Shown here one piece after another: positions 23,559-35,951 of a stretch of DNA of 64,000 nt (position 1 is its first letter; each line of letters opens with the position of its first letter). This DNA is from Astropecten irregularis (taxonomy: Eukaryota > Echinodermata > Asteroidea > Paxillosida > Astropectinidae), in contig OZ020257.1 in NCBI GenBank assembly GCA_963971285.1, positions 16,134,602 through 16,198,601 on the forward strand. The letters run 5' to 3'. The position numbers and the translations under genes are program-made. The notes below the pieces were generated by a model, which searched no databases, was not told the origin of the DNA, and worked only from the letters and a program-made list of their open reading frames with translations.

Positions 23559-26500
23559 AGGAATTAACGGCTTAACTTTAAGCTTCCATCTCGACCGTCG
23601 ATTTCTTGCAAACTCGACCGACACTCGGCCGGTGTCACCTTATTACTGTCTCTGCTAAAGGGGTTGTTGACTGTATAACTGTTGTGTTTAAGAGCGTGCA
23701 ATACCGATCATCCGAGACCTAATTTGAACCAGGTCTGGTTCGGTTCGATAGGTCACTTTTAGCTGGTGGTCCTTAGCACTTGTCGGGGAAGTGGTCCGAT
23801 GATATGTATCCGTTGGTAATGATTTCAGAAGTTTATTGGAGGAAATGTCACAGAGCCGAAATTGATAATATGATAGGATATTTTGCTCCGTGTTATTGAA
23901 AGGTTGTTTCTTCCGAATGTCTCCGCAGTGAATTTGAAGAAGTGGGTCTTCAAATTAGCCCAGACATTTTCGTGACTCCGAAAGAAAGTTGTGATAATTA
24001 TGATTTACGCTCATCATTCTTTTCTTACGAACTGTTTTTCATTAGTGTCAAGAAGACGTTGGACTTAGCTCTGTAAATTGGGTAACAGCATCGGGTAACA
24101 AAGTTTTTATTTGCTTTCATTTGTACTAAGTAGGGTGATCTGTCGCAATTTGAGGGTTATGTTACCGTAAACGTCTTCAGTCACAAGTATATAGGCAGTT
24201 TGCTTCCAGCGGTACGGTGGCTTTGAAAGGACACGTTTAATGCTCACGTCGGTCATAGGGACATTCGATGGTAGTTATATGAGCTATGAACAAAAGTTAT
24301 GTTTTATTATTTTGATTTTCGTATAGCGAGTCTTGGCTTTGCTCAAAACAAGGTTATTTACGGCCGGCCTGCAATGCGATCCATTTAGCTTGCGTCTATC
24401 TCATCCTGATCTAAGAGAGCGACGGTGCATTTTTATGCACGGTAATTTACCGCAACAGTTGCAGCGGGTTTTTGACAATTTGCAACCGGATCCACGGAAT
24501 TGAAGTCGCCGGCGTTAAATTGAATAAAATCTCCGAAGACTCCGCGGAGACGGCCGATGGAGGAAGAAACCCCCAAATCGGTGTCGTGGGGTGGGCGGGC
24601 TAAATGGCCTGTTAACGGCCTACATTTTGTGGCTCTAATATGGTTGTATTTCTGTTCTTGGTGTTTTGTTTTTATCTGGACACCACGTGCTGGGTTTGTC
24701 CCGTTCTTAGAATGACTCTCGCAAGTGTTCCAGAATCCAAGTTGGCAGTAAAAACTACTGTTATCCTTTTTGTTATAAAAAAAGATTTACTAGAAGGGAG
24801 ATCACACCATAGATGCATCAGAGAGTCGTGTTTTCCCCTTAACCCCTAAACGCAAGACTGAACAACGTTATTTACAGAACAGGTTTGGGTGGAAATTTTC
24901 ACTTTCTGGTATAAACTTTACAACAAGAAAAGGCCTATAACAGAATAGGTACTATTAGAAATTGACTATGTCCGCTACGGCAAATTATACCACATGTTCA
25001 ACTGATGGAATAATTAGAGCGAGTGAGAATTACATAACCGCTATTAACCTAACCTCGCACCCAATTCATTTCAATCAAATTTAATAACCAAATTGTTCCA
25101 TCATTATTTAAAAATAAAGAAGTACTATTATTTTTCTGAAGAACGTCTTGTTCAATCTTTGTGTAGGTGTAGTCTACACATAATTGGAACTGATAGCAAT
25201 TAGTTATGTAAAAATGTGCACATTTCCTTATTGTCCGTAATGTCATTGATGTTTAAGCTTTTGTATTCTTTGACGCCATACCTTAATTCCATAAAGGTTT
25301 ACAATTTCTTACATTTTGGGGAAAATGGCGCCCTCTATGAGTCTTGTGTTTACATTCAACCTGAAAATCGTGCAGAGATGGAAGGTTGTTCTTTAACCTC
25401 TTGAATTAGATTAAACAACAGAGTAAAATTAATTGTCCAGTCCCCTGGCTTCCCAGCTTCCTCCGTCTGATTATTAAATATTGATAGCCGTGCGTGGTGC
25501 TGATGAATTGTATATAAATAACGTGTCATCGATATGTATCATCTGGTCAGCTTTGCTGGTTGACGAAGGGCTTTGATCGCTCACGTACTGGCCTCGTTTT
25601 TGGCTTGTTTTCCCCACCACTGTAAAGATACAAGAAATTGAAATTGAAATTGAAATTAAAAATGTAATTTATTGGCACCGGTTTTTCATCACACGTACCG
25701 CAATCTGAGTTTATAGGAGCGATTATTAGGTTTTTCCAAAATACAGCTTTTTAATGGAGCGGTGATCCAAAGAAGCGTTTAGATTAGTTTTGGTCTGTAA
25801 AGTTCATTCTTTTGTGAGTTTTTTTGTGTGATATTTGTCTTTCTCGTTATGCTGCCATATAAAAACAAAATAATGCCTGTAAACAACTGTCGTCTGGTAT
25901 TAATTTTAATGACCATCGATATATAAAAGTGTTTTTTGTTTTCATGTTATTTTTATTGATTGTTTGTTGTTGTTGATTCCAAAAAGGTGAATACCGATTT
26001 CAGCGAAACTTCCACAGGTTATAGTTTTAATTGGTTTTTGCATGAGGGATTCGACAGTTCGAATGAGATATTTCCTGCAAGATCCAAGATCAATCCTATC
26101 TCTATAGTACCTCTCTCAATTTGGAGGGAAAAAGACAACCACTGTTACTGTATAATAACTTGTGTATGAACATTAAACATGATAGTTAACCGTTTAGATG
26201 AAACAACACACGGCCGTGAGATTGCATAAGAACGAGATCCAGAGTCCAATAATATTGCATCCGGTAAGTTGTGTCACTTGCTCCAGTTTCAGCCGGCCAA
26301 TTTAATCCCAAGACCACCCCCACCCTCATCACCACGTGACTAATCTCCCGTAGGCAAAGGAAAACATCGACACGCCGGGCTCAAACGACGCCACTTAACG
26401 CGTAAACCAGAGCAAAAATGCTCTACAAACACAAAGCTGCAACAGCGGTCAGAGCTATGACGAGTTATAGGTCGAAGATGCACGAAGCTTCTTCAACACT

Positions 26501-26783
26501 GCAGAGGAGGACGACTTTAAAAACATCACGTAACCATGACAATGCAACAGGAAGCACAGCACAGCAACAATTTGTTCATCCTAGGCCGTGTCCGAAACGG
26601 GCTTCCCGAGCTACGGCTAGGTCTGTTGTCATGGTGTCTCCACGTATTTCCAATGGAGCAAAGACCTAGACCTAGCTCTAGACAACAGATTCGGATGCAG
26701 TCATTGTTGCTTTTCCATTTCCCTCTTTATCCCTTTGCTCTAAACCGTAATGACCCTTCCCGGGTATTGTGATGGCGGGTGGT
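23559..26783. other. Intergenic, 3.2 kb without a supported gene
   Basis: Holds a short GAAATT tandem array (25633-25658) that could be the 3' tail of an old retroposon. Some CpG-richer DNA lies near 24.4-24.6 kb. Frames such as 26418-26669 have no recognisable content. Confidence 0.4.
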
Positions 26784-26947
26784 TCTTAGAGAGGAAAATG
26801 GGAGACTTTGGAGAGTCGGTCTTGAGTCAATAGCGCACGCGCAGACCATGCTTGCGCAATTGTGAGCATGCGCGCGTTGTTTTGCTCGTGCGTGCGCGTG
26901 CGCTGTTGACTTGAAGACCGGTTCTCCAAAGTCTCCCATTTCTAAGA
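26784..26947. mobile_element. Inverted-repeat element with alternating purine-pyrimidine core (family F)
   Basis: About 164 bp. The left arm (TCTTAGAGAGG, AATGGGAGACTTTGGAGAG, GGTCTTGAGTCAATAGCGCA) pairs with the right arm (TGCGCTGTTGACTTGAAGAC, CTCCAAAGTCTCCCATTTCT, AAGA) over about 58 bp. The centre is rich in alternating CG/CA steps (GCGCACGCGCAG, GCATGCGCGCG, CGTGCGTGCGCGTGCG). Confidence 0.75.
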
Positions 26948-27860
26948 CAAAATAAATGACGACATGTTTGTATCTGCAACGGTTTTTACCAGCAACACAA
27001 ACAATAACGACGCGGACTTTCTAGGCCTTTCCTTAATATCACGAACGGCCCAACAATTCGGCACGTTTCATCATGGGGCCACGGCTGAGAAGGTAAATAC
27101 CACGCAGACGTAGGGGGACGGACTTAAGTCAGCTAACAACACCTTTTCCCAGAAAGTCTGCAAACAAACCAAGTCCGCACCGCATGCACCGCAAACACGG
27201 CCCAAGCCTGTGGCGCAACACAACTAAAATCTCGACAAGAGCGTCACTGACTCGGTCTCTCCAGCCAGACGAGGGGGCCAGCCCTGCCGTCACGCGCGTC
27301 GATCGCTCCCAGGAAAGGCTCGGCAAACTAGCCGCTAATAACAGAACTCATCTTCGATGACCCCGGAGTTGAAACCCAATCTACTCTCCAATGATTGGAA
27401 TACGGCATTGCCATTGATCGCTAAGCATATAGACGCACGGCTGATATTGTCGCGGGATTTTGTTTTACTTTCTCCGGTTTAGCTCCTTTTTTTTCTTCTC
27501 TATATCTACCCCTTCTCTCAAGGTTTCTATAGAAGAAACTCTTAAAGAACATTGTGCTGTGGTTATTATTGATATGACGGGAGATAAATATCCAACAGCA
27601 TGGATTAATTGAGTTGTGTTTACAGATTCACGGCCAGGTTCATGGTCGATTTAATGCGTGGGGTCCGGTGCCTGCTGTAGGGTAATGCTATGTGATCTTG
27701 ATGTGCAGTGGTGCAATCTCATCTGTTCATATTTTGCTGTTCATAAAACGTTAAATGTTTGTCTTTTTTTTTTAAAGTTCTTCGAATAATTCATTAAAAT
27801 GTAGATGTTTCATGGAAATGGATACTATAATCTTGCTGGTTTTCTATAATGGCCCATCCT
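26948..27860. other. Intergenic, nothing recognised
   Basis: No supported gene. The minus-strand frame at 27129-27326 has no domain-like content. Confidence 0.4.
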
Positions 27861-28172
27861 TAATAGTCATAATTCATGATTGGTAAATGTCACAGATCAG
27901 CACTCACACTTTGTCTGATCCAGCATGTACGTGAAATTATAAACCAATCTTTCTTATAAAACATAAAGAATGGTTTTGACCTCACCCCGAGATCAAAAAC
28001 TGTTCTTGGTCTTTGTTTTACTAATTTCTGGATAAATACACCTTTTCAAACGGAAACATTATTTTCAACAGTATGTTTCTACCAGCACCATCTTCATACC
28101 CTGAAAGGTATACTTAAATCCGTGAACATTTCTGTTTTGGTATGCTACCAATCCTGTACTGTATACCTTTAA
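27861..28172 (+). mobile_element. MITE family A, subfamily A2 copy
   Basis: The 5' part (CATGATTGGTAAATGTCACA, GATCAGCACTCACACTTTGT) matches the copies at 53.4, 58.6 and 59.6 kb. The 3' half (GATAAATACACCTTTTCAAA, CCAGCACCATCTTCATACCC) is shared with family A. It ends ACCAATCCTGTACTGTATAC then CTTTAA. The left end is degraded. Confidence 0.7.
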
Positions 28173-29544
28173 CGGGTGCAGCTACTGTCAATTTTAACTT
28201 GCCTTCACTAGACAACATTCTCTTTTCCGGTAACTGAGTTGACTCTGAATGATACACTGCCGTATGTAAATTCTCGAAAAAATACTCCAACATTGGAACG
28301 GCTGCTAACGCAGACAGCTATTTAAACAAATCTGTCTCGTTTCTCAATTTGCAGTAACATACCCGATGAAAACATTTCTTTATAAATGCTAGAATGTAGT
28401 GCATGAAACATTCCCACATTCCCCGTATACGATCTATAGAAGACTGGGGTCGATATCCGTCCGGTGCATCGGGGGCTAGAACCTCCCCTGGTTTGAACCC
28501 AGCCGGCTCGGGGTGACTTGGGTCATCCGTTTGCTAATTGCCCTGCCAATTCTCACTCACAAGTGTCCAATATACATTGCTATACATTACAGCAAGTCAA
28601 GCCATTTGGCAAGTTGTACGTAAACAGTTCTGCCTTGATAAAAAACCTCCCTATAAAGTAAAGGGCGGGGAAAGGAGTCTTGGAGAAAATTGAAATCTAG
28701 TGACAGACTTTAAAACGAGGTCGTAGAATGTATCACAAACACTCAACAATCTGGTATAAGGCGTCCGAAGAAAAATGTGATCAAGTTTTGTACTGACCGG
28801 TAGCAGTGTATTTTGGAAGAATTGTGAGATTTAAACTGGGAATGAATCTTGCTCGTGTGTGGAGGATTTTCGTCTTGGAAAAAAAAATCCGCTGTTAATT
28901 TTGCAGTGCTGCAGCTACTTGCGCAAAGTATACGCAACTCATAATCGCCTTACAAGCTAGTTGCTAGTGCCCAGTTTACCCCCGTGCTGATTTTACTCTG
29001 ATTTATAATGTGGTACCTCGTGTGCAGGCTATCATTTCCCTGATCGTTGATGTATTTGATGCGCACCACATAATTTTATCTGTTAGACGTTCAAAAATGG
29101 AAGTTATGAACTAAACGGCCCATCCTGTATGCCGCACAAACAGGATGTATATTTCTATGTTCATGACGTCATGATGACGTCAAAGTATATATATCATTCC
29201 TTCATCAGCTCATACATGTGCCCCCACATGACTGACCTTCTCATCAAGAGGTAAACCCAGCACGCGGTAATCTCGGCACGGGGTGCTATGCTAGACCTTG
29301 AGGCTCAGTTGAAGCGACCTAATTAATTTCAGTTAATGAATATTTCAGGACCGTCTTGCTTCATCCGACACGTGTGAGCACGGTGGGATTTTATGTTTTT
29401 GAGATGAGTAATTAGTTCCGGTGATCTTCGGACAGATACACCGGTAGGCCCATGGGACTTTAAAAAGTTTACTCCCCCGAGAGAAACGCTGTAACCAGTG
29501 GAGAGTCTAGTTGATGGAAACAAGAATTGACTAAGTTGCATCAC
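28173..29544. other. Intergenic
   Basis: A B-box-like GGTTTGAACCC near 28493 has no A box, so it is not called a tRNA. Two TGACGTCA-type motifs lie near 29165-29180. No gene is supported. Confidence 0.4.
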
Positions 29545-29819
29545 TTTAAATTGTAAAGGCATGCTTTGGTTTTTAAGTAAAATGCAAATTTATTGGTAAA
29601 AATATCAAGGAAGATACAGTAACAGTTATCTGTGTAATTCCCAGTCCCATACGATGCCCACTTTTTGAGACAACGGTGAAAAATGTCAACGGTATTTTCA
29701 AATCTGTTCATACGCAGGAGTTTTGATCTCCGATATCAAAACTGTTTTTGGTCATTGGTTTTACACGTTTCTGGATAAATACAGCATTTCAGGCAGAAGA
29801 AATTTAACGGTATATGTTG
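29545..29819 (+). mobile_element. MITE family A, 3'-truncated copy
   Basis: Starts at a decayed end (TTTAAATTGTAAAGGCATGC), then runs through GGAAGATACAGTAACAGTTA, GATGCCCACTTTTTGAGACA and GATAAATACAGCATTTCAGG. It stops at TTTAACGGTATATG, lacking the right terminal repeat. Confidence 0.7.
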
Positions 29820-30663
29820 ATTGGTGTTGCCGTTGCTACTGCTGCTGTTGCTGAGATTTTGTATTCGCTTTGCTAATAAAATAGAAGTATTCTGTCGTAT
29901 ATTACTCTGGTTTCCAACTAGAAATAATCGAAAAGTACTTGAGATGAAGAGTTCCTTAATTATAACAGGGTTCTTCCACCTCGATTCTATCTGGATATGC
30001 AGGATCTTACCCCCAAAAGAAGCAGAACTGATAAGCTTCAATTGAAAAGATGGGACGTGAGGTTTCCACCGTCATTGTAGGTACGGTGTTACCTATCAAA
30101 ACACTCTTCAGCAACATACCGCTTGCTGTGCAAATGTCAGATGTTATACTCCACTTCTACTCTCACTCATTCGGTTCGGCCTCAATTTGTAAATTGAAAA
30201 AATGGCTCCCCTAAAAGTGATCCAAAAAGGCTCGTCCCGGCCGATAAATCTGCGAGGCAATCCTTGACAGTCAAGATCAGGAACCTACTCAGGGTTCAGA
30301 GGTGTCTTGTTCCAAGAGAAGGTTTTTTAATCCAGATGGCACATGCGTCGCCCGTGGACTACAAAACAAAAAGCAGAAAAACCCGCGAGCGCGTGGAGTG
30401 TAGAACCCGATACTGTGTCATATTATTAGACAAAACGGTTTTTGATTAAAACCAAACCTTGGCACTGTCAAGGTTTATACTCATCTTCCTCTTGTACGTT
30501 GCGCCTTGGAATGGTGGAGTTGACGCGAGACTGTTATCCTCGGCCGTGTGTAGGCCTATACCTTAATACCACTCTGATCGTTTCACCAGGCGGCCTAGTT
30601 CGTGGAGGTTCCTGGCAGAATGTATAAGTCAGAGAAACTTTTTTCTTTCACATACATTGGCAG
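29820..30663. other. Intergenic
   Basis: The frame 29821-30045 is hydrophobic/low complexity and that at 30264-30449 has no domain. Nothing is supported. Confidence 0.35.
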
Positions 30664-30782
30664 ATCCAACTCATGACATATTCAGAACGGCGCTGCCAAG
30701 CGGATACATGGAGTCGACTGGGCCGTCTCGAAGCCCGGATACTTCCCCCCGTGCTCTCGCTATGATTCAGGGCCCAGAATAA
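30664..30782 (+). other. Candidate terminal exon, gene unknown
   Basis: A good 3' splice site (a pyrimidine-rich tract ending TTGGCAG at 30663) opens onto GC-richer sequence. The frame is open in phase 1 (G|AT CCA...) for 38 codons to TAA at 30780, beginning PTHDIFRTALPSG. A second frame is open to about 30766. No donor follows, so it would be terminal; an AATAAA overlaps the stop. No homology is recognised and it may be chance. Confidence 0.2.
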
Positions 30783-33021
30783 ATCATCCCCACTTAGTAA
30801 ACTCATGATTTACCGGCGATTTCCCACACTAAAGAAATATTGCACAAGATTTTTAAAAGACTCGAACATTCCACCGATGAATATTTATTGAATGCTACAA
30901 AAACATCGGTTAGATTTACCGTAGTTTGACAATGAATCTGAATCCGTTTTTAACCTGATAGCTTTCAACTGACGGGGTTGTTTTTACATAGTTTTGTTTT
31001 ATTGATGGCATTTCATCCTTAAAAGCAACTCTTAAAGGAAACTCTCAATAAGTTCGCAAGCTTGCAATGTCTTTCGAAGTACTGATGCAGGTTGTGTGCA
31101 GTTTGAGTCTCTGTAGCAGTTCATGTTCCAACAGATGAAGGGAAAAAATATTCTAGAAAGATATAGGACTTGCTCAACTGGGAATCGTTTGGTGAAAGGT
31201 CACTCTCTGCCGGATAGCTTGTTGGAGAAAAATGGGTCAATATGTTTGTTTCAATTTTCATAAATCCATGTCCGTCCCGAGGGTGCAGGGCTGCTCTTGC
31301 TTGCACGGGGATATCTTAAGTCCCCCAGTATTGCCTCTATATAGGAGGTCATACACCTAGACACTGAAGGACCATTCTCGTGAAGGAGTATTTTTGAGAA
31401 GGGGCGTCTCGTGAAGATTCTCCAGATTATCGGCTTCGGGATGACATTTCGGTTTGAAGTAAATCCATCTGAGCGGTGACCTATCTGAATAAAGGGAGAA
31501 TTCGCTTTGCTTGTATTTATTCCGAGGCAGCCCCTTGAAGAAACAATGCGCCTGTAATGCTAGTAGTCTCCTAATTGCCTTGTTCACGCCTTAAATAGGT
31601 TTTTTTTTTTTCGATTTTGTTTTCTTTCATGAAATTGAGTACACCATGTGGCTACATGGTCAGTTTTATTTAATGTATCAACAAGTTCAGGGTCCCCAGA
31701 GCAATTCGATGTGTATGGCTACACATAAACGATTTCTTTGAAATATCAATAGTTACAAAATGTTAACAATAGAATCTGTATGACAAATTGTAGACTTCAG
31801 CTTCCAAAAGAGAAACGTGGCTATCATTGAGTGTTCTATATTAAACGGAGAGCTTGTGCTTGTGTTTCTTACAGAAAACAAAATTATTATGACAAAAGCG
31901 AATGACAGCTAGGAAAAAAGTTCCACTGGATGTAAAAAGAGCAAAGACGAAATTAAGGCAAAGATACCGTTCAGGCTTTCAAATAGTTACTGTACCAGCA
32001 AATCCTAGAGTAGTGTATAGGGTCTTAATTGGTAGAACCCTTGTCTATGCGTTGCTTGATGTACCACTTGTGTGCAGTCGGCTCGGTGGGATTTTTGTTC
32101 GTGTTGTCTCGTTCAGACCGTGTTTGCAGTGGACGAAACACAATTTTGTAATTAACAATCATAAGACTCTTCAAACATCCGCCAAGGCTGATGTAAAGTG
32201 TCCCAAATCCACAGTTTTAAATAACTACTTACAGAATACGCTTTGAAGAGTTTTACATTTTTACGCGGTTGCACTTTTTTTCTTTTCTTTTCAATTTATT
32301 CTGCTCGAGGTCAATGATGCCTAGGGGCTATAGTCCATAATTAACTCAATCACGCGAATGGCTGCAACGGCGAACGTCTAATTAAATTAAGAATGACAAG
32401 GGTATACATGCAGTGAAAGTTTATAGTTTGTTACATTAACGCACGCTCATTGCAACATTTCAAGCCGTTTGCATATAATTGTTATTTTAAAGAGTAATCT
32501 CGAAACCAGACGAGTTAAAATCAGTTCTCAAAAAAGTGTGTGAAATCCGTTTCATAATGTCCAACTTTGAACCATTTTTGCTATAAATTTAGTGGTTTGC
32601 ACTAATTAAAAATGGCCACTTCCTCGTCGAAGATTTTTAAGAGCTGTTTTCGTCAATTTAATTCACTTATTTCAAATTGTGTGCTTTCCGCACAAAAATC
32701 TGTGGCGGAGTCGGTGGTGTTGTACAGTAAAAAAGAAGCTAAGGTCGTATATAGCAGTCCTCCATTTATACAGCATTTCCTAAAATGCTGTTAGCGCTGC
32801 AAGCCATATTTGCATCGGGCTACAAAATGCTGGAGAATCGATATCCATCAGAGTCGATACTTGCTTTTGCCGATAATGTGTCTCTCTAACCTAGTTTCCT
32901 CTGCACAAGTACCTCCGCCGCTGAAAGGAGGCAAATTGTCGTACACAGAGAACTTCTCTCTCACTCTCAATGTCTCTTCTTCGTCTTACTTTTTTTTTGC
33001 ATGTTTTCTTCTTCTTTTTAG
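30783..33021. other. Intergenic
   Basis: No supported gene over 2.2 kb. The frames at 31902-32246 and 32612-32794 begin in AT-rich DNA and have no recognised domain. Confidence 0.35.
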
Positions 33022-33307
33022 CCGTTCGGGGTCTTCGATAATGCGGCTACCTCTGCTTAAGTCACGGCAGTGTAGCACACCGGGCCGATACATGGCGGTG
33101 TGCGGGCATCTGACTGGTGGAGCCCGCGGTATCCGGTGGAGGGTGCACGGTGCACTCGGACTGCGTGGGAGAAGATACGGGAACCATTCTGGTGTCATCT
33201 CGCAAAGAGGTTGGTATAAGCTAGCTCGTGAAAATGAGGAAACGTCTGCATATGCCGAAGTACACTCTAGACTCACTTGCCTGATAGTGGGACACAAGTG
33301 CACGTAA
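33022..33307 (+). other. Candidate exon, gene unknown
   Basis: A strong pyrimidine tract (TTTTCTTCTTCTTTTTAG) ends at 33021. A 94-codon frame follows to the stop ending at 33307 in locally GC-rich DNA. The reading is Arg/Gly-rich and matches nothing I recognise, and a minus-strand frame is also open here. The splice signal is the main support. Confidence 0.15.
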
Positions 33308-34661
33308 ACGCACGTTCGCACACCAACCGAAGTTACGTGTCCGGAAATCGGCCCAACTTTGCTCAACTGTGCATGAAAGTCAACCGCGCAGTAGCGTATA
33401 AACTGAGCTCATTAAACCACGCCACCTCCCGGCTGTTCAGGCAGGGATGTGACACGCCGCACGCCTGGATAGCCGCTCTCTCGCCCGGGCAAATTATTTT
33501 ATTGAATTCCTCCTCCTTAAAATGTAAAATAGACGGTAAAAAGCCTCCGGAAAAAGCGCAAACGAATTTGCCACAGACGAATTGATAGCAAATGTCTTGT
33601 AAAGTTTCAAGTTTATCACTTCTTCGCCCTGAAACTTTTCCCCAGGGAAAGTTGAAGTTGTTTGTCATTCTTCGTGCTCAGAGCTTTAGCATATTCCAAA
33701 ATGCAATGTTTTAGTAAAGTTAAACATTTGTACATTAGGATTGTTTTCGCCTTGTACTACGAATATGATTCATTGCATACATGCATTTTTTATTGTTTTT
33801 TTTTTTTTTTTTTTACAAACTTCCACCGCCATTTTAAGAATGAAATAGCAATTGTTTATAGGTTAGCATTTGATACCATCATGCACCACATAAAAACAGG
33901 TCATAAATTGTCGAGCACAACAACTGCGTTTCCCGAACGGACTAATCTTTCACCCTTAAAACCCTTCCTTTGTTAAACTTTTACTTTCATTTTTGTTTTT
34001 GAGATTTGTAAACTAAAAGACAGCCTGTTTTGAGGGGTTTTCAGACAAAAATCAGACTTGTGGTAATGTTAGCACAGTTGTGATCTGCTCAGCATGTACG
34101 CCACTGGATTTTACAGTCCACTTTATGGACACTTTAAAGTATTCGTGCCGCGTATGGACTATTTGCCTTGACAGCCTCCCCCGGGCGGTACAGCTGGCCA
34201 CGCCCCTGTTTTTATCAATACTCCGGAGTGCCAATCCGCCCACGTATAAGTCGGCTCGCATTTCTTGATCAATCTGCTCGGCCCATTAAAGACGAACGGC
34301 TCGTGTTTTGTAGAATAATTTGAATCAGGTTTGAAACGATGCGAAAGATTCCTATTAAAGTCACGAGCTTTCAAAGGAAAAATTGCATGGAGAACGAGCA
34401 AACAAATCTGAAAACTCTCTAGTAAAATACTTTTTTTTTTCTAAACATGACTGTGGTCGTCATCTGGCAAATGTATTTCGAGATTCCATTTACGTAAAAT
34501 ATTAATTCGCTGTTCTTATATTTTTATCCAGTATTGTTCAAAACTTAACGGAATATATACATACAGATTGAGGAATTTGTTAGGTTGCCCGAGACAATTT
34601 TTGCGAAAGTGATTATTAATTAAGAAAAAATGTAGGATGACTGAATCTGGAAAATAGACCT
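33308..34661. other. Intergenic
   Basis: A poly-T run lies at about 33798-33815. No supported gene. Opposed frames at 33277-33585 and 33363-33668 overlap and look random. Confidence 0.35.
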
Positions 34662-34803
34662 GGGGTGATTTCACGAAGCCCTACGATTGATCGTAACTCG
34701 AGTTACGAAGGATAACCCATCGTAACCTATATGAAGAGCTGCAACGCGTCATAAGTTCTACGATTGATAGTAAGTTACGATGTGTCTGGGGAATTCGACC
34801 CCC
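34662..34803 (-). mobile_element. MITE family C copy, reverse orientation
   Basis: Opens GGGGTGATTTCACGAAGCCC, then GATTGATCGTAACTCGAGTT. It closes with CATAAGTTCTACGATTGATA and GGGGAATTCGACCCC. This is the reverse complement of the copy at 3853-3996. Confidence 0.75.
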
Positions 34804-34967
34804 GGAACTTGTGTTAAAAGTCTGCTTTCCTGAAAGGCGTCTCGTGTTCCGTTTGTGCGTCCGTTGAGCGCGTTAAAAACGCACCTGGAAAACCTGGGGG
34901 TGACTTAGCACCTCTCGACCCTTAAACCACCTGACCAGCCCTAATATTGACGGCTGTAAAGGTAACT

Positions 34968-35011
34968 GCAGCATGGCATGTTAGCTCAGTGGTCTCGGGT
35001 TCAATCCCCGG
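34968..35011 (+). repeat. tRNA-like A box/B box fragment
   Basis: TTAGCTCAGTGG (A-box match) is followed after only a few bases by GGGTTCAATCCCCGG (B-box match). There is no room for an anticodon arm, so it is a degenerate tRNA-derived fragment or SINE head and not a tRNA gene. Confidence 0.35.
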
Positions 35012-35671
35012 CCTACATATATACCATCACTTCCTTTGATCATTCCCATATCATTGTAATTTTGACTTTTCCTCTGAAGAAAGAATCAAACTTTAACAAA
35101 AGTTTACTTATCTGTTGCTCACATTGCCTCTTCGAATTAACGGCATATAGGCCTATATGTGCAAGAATGCACACGGCTTCCTCAAACTTTTGTTCCGTGA
35201 AAAGTTCGACAGTTTGTAGTTTGTACTAAACACAAATTTGTCTGTTTGTTTTTTAAGGTATAAATGAAATGGTATATATACAATGACGGACAAAAATAAT
35301 TGCTCCAACTGAGAATGGCCGTATGTTTCTGGCAATGATGCTCGCTTGTTTTTGGGCCGTTAACTCTTGTCTACACACACATGAACAAATAGCCCTTTCG
35401 TGCTAGCACATGTCGAAGCCATAAATTAGGGTTTGTATTATTGAACTTAATCAAAATTGCAATGAATATTCCCCCATGTCATGGCTGCGGATATTGCAAG
35501 TGCAGCATTATAGCCAAGTGGCTCTGTGGGGTATATGCCGCGTGGAGGATCAGCTTTCTATGATAGTGATCTTGTACAGGTTGGGGATGTTTTCTGATGC
35601 CCTGATCAAGGTCATAGCTGCAGATCGTGTGCAGACTCTCATATTGTTTTTACTTCTGTCAAAAAAGTCCA
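35012..35671. other. Intergenic
   Basis: AT-rich, with no supported features. Confidence 0.4.
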
Positions 35672-35951
35672 GGGGTCGATTTCACCAAACTCATCGTTAG
35701 TTACGATCAATCGCAGGACTTATGATGAATGGACCTCCCAGGTTTGTGTTTTACATACGGCATTTGACCGAGTTTGACCAAGGCTTTTTTGGTCACCTGT
35801 TTATAGGGCGTCTTCCAATTGGTCAATGTGTACAGTTTGATTGACAGCTTGGAAGGGTCAAATGCAGCCCCCCCCCCCCCTCTAGGATACGATGGGTTAT
35901 CATTCGTAACTCGAGTTACGATCGATCGTAGGGCTTTGTGAAATCGACCCC
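35672..35951 (+). mobile_element. MITE family C copy carrying an internal insertion
   Basis: Left end GGGGTCGATTTCACCAAACT and right end GCTTTGTGAAATCGACCCCT are excellent inverted repeats. The internal motifs AATCGCAGGACTTATGATGA and GTAACTCGAGTTACGATCGA are separated by about 140 extra bases (roughly 35735-35882) compared with the other three copies. The insertion ends in a C run. Confidence 0.75.

Noticed and set aside
32810-33307. 165-codon frame as a complete gene
   Set aside because: The first part is AT-rich and crosses a pyrimidine tract. Only the part after the acceptor at 33021 has any exon character, and it is listed at low confidence.
34968-35011. tRNA gene with A and B boxes
   Set aside because: The boxes are too close together for an anticodon arm.
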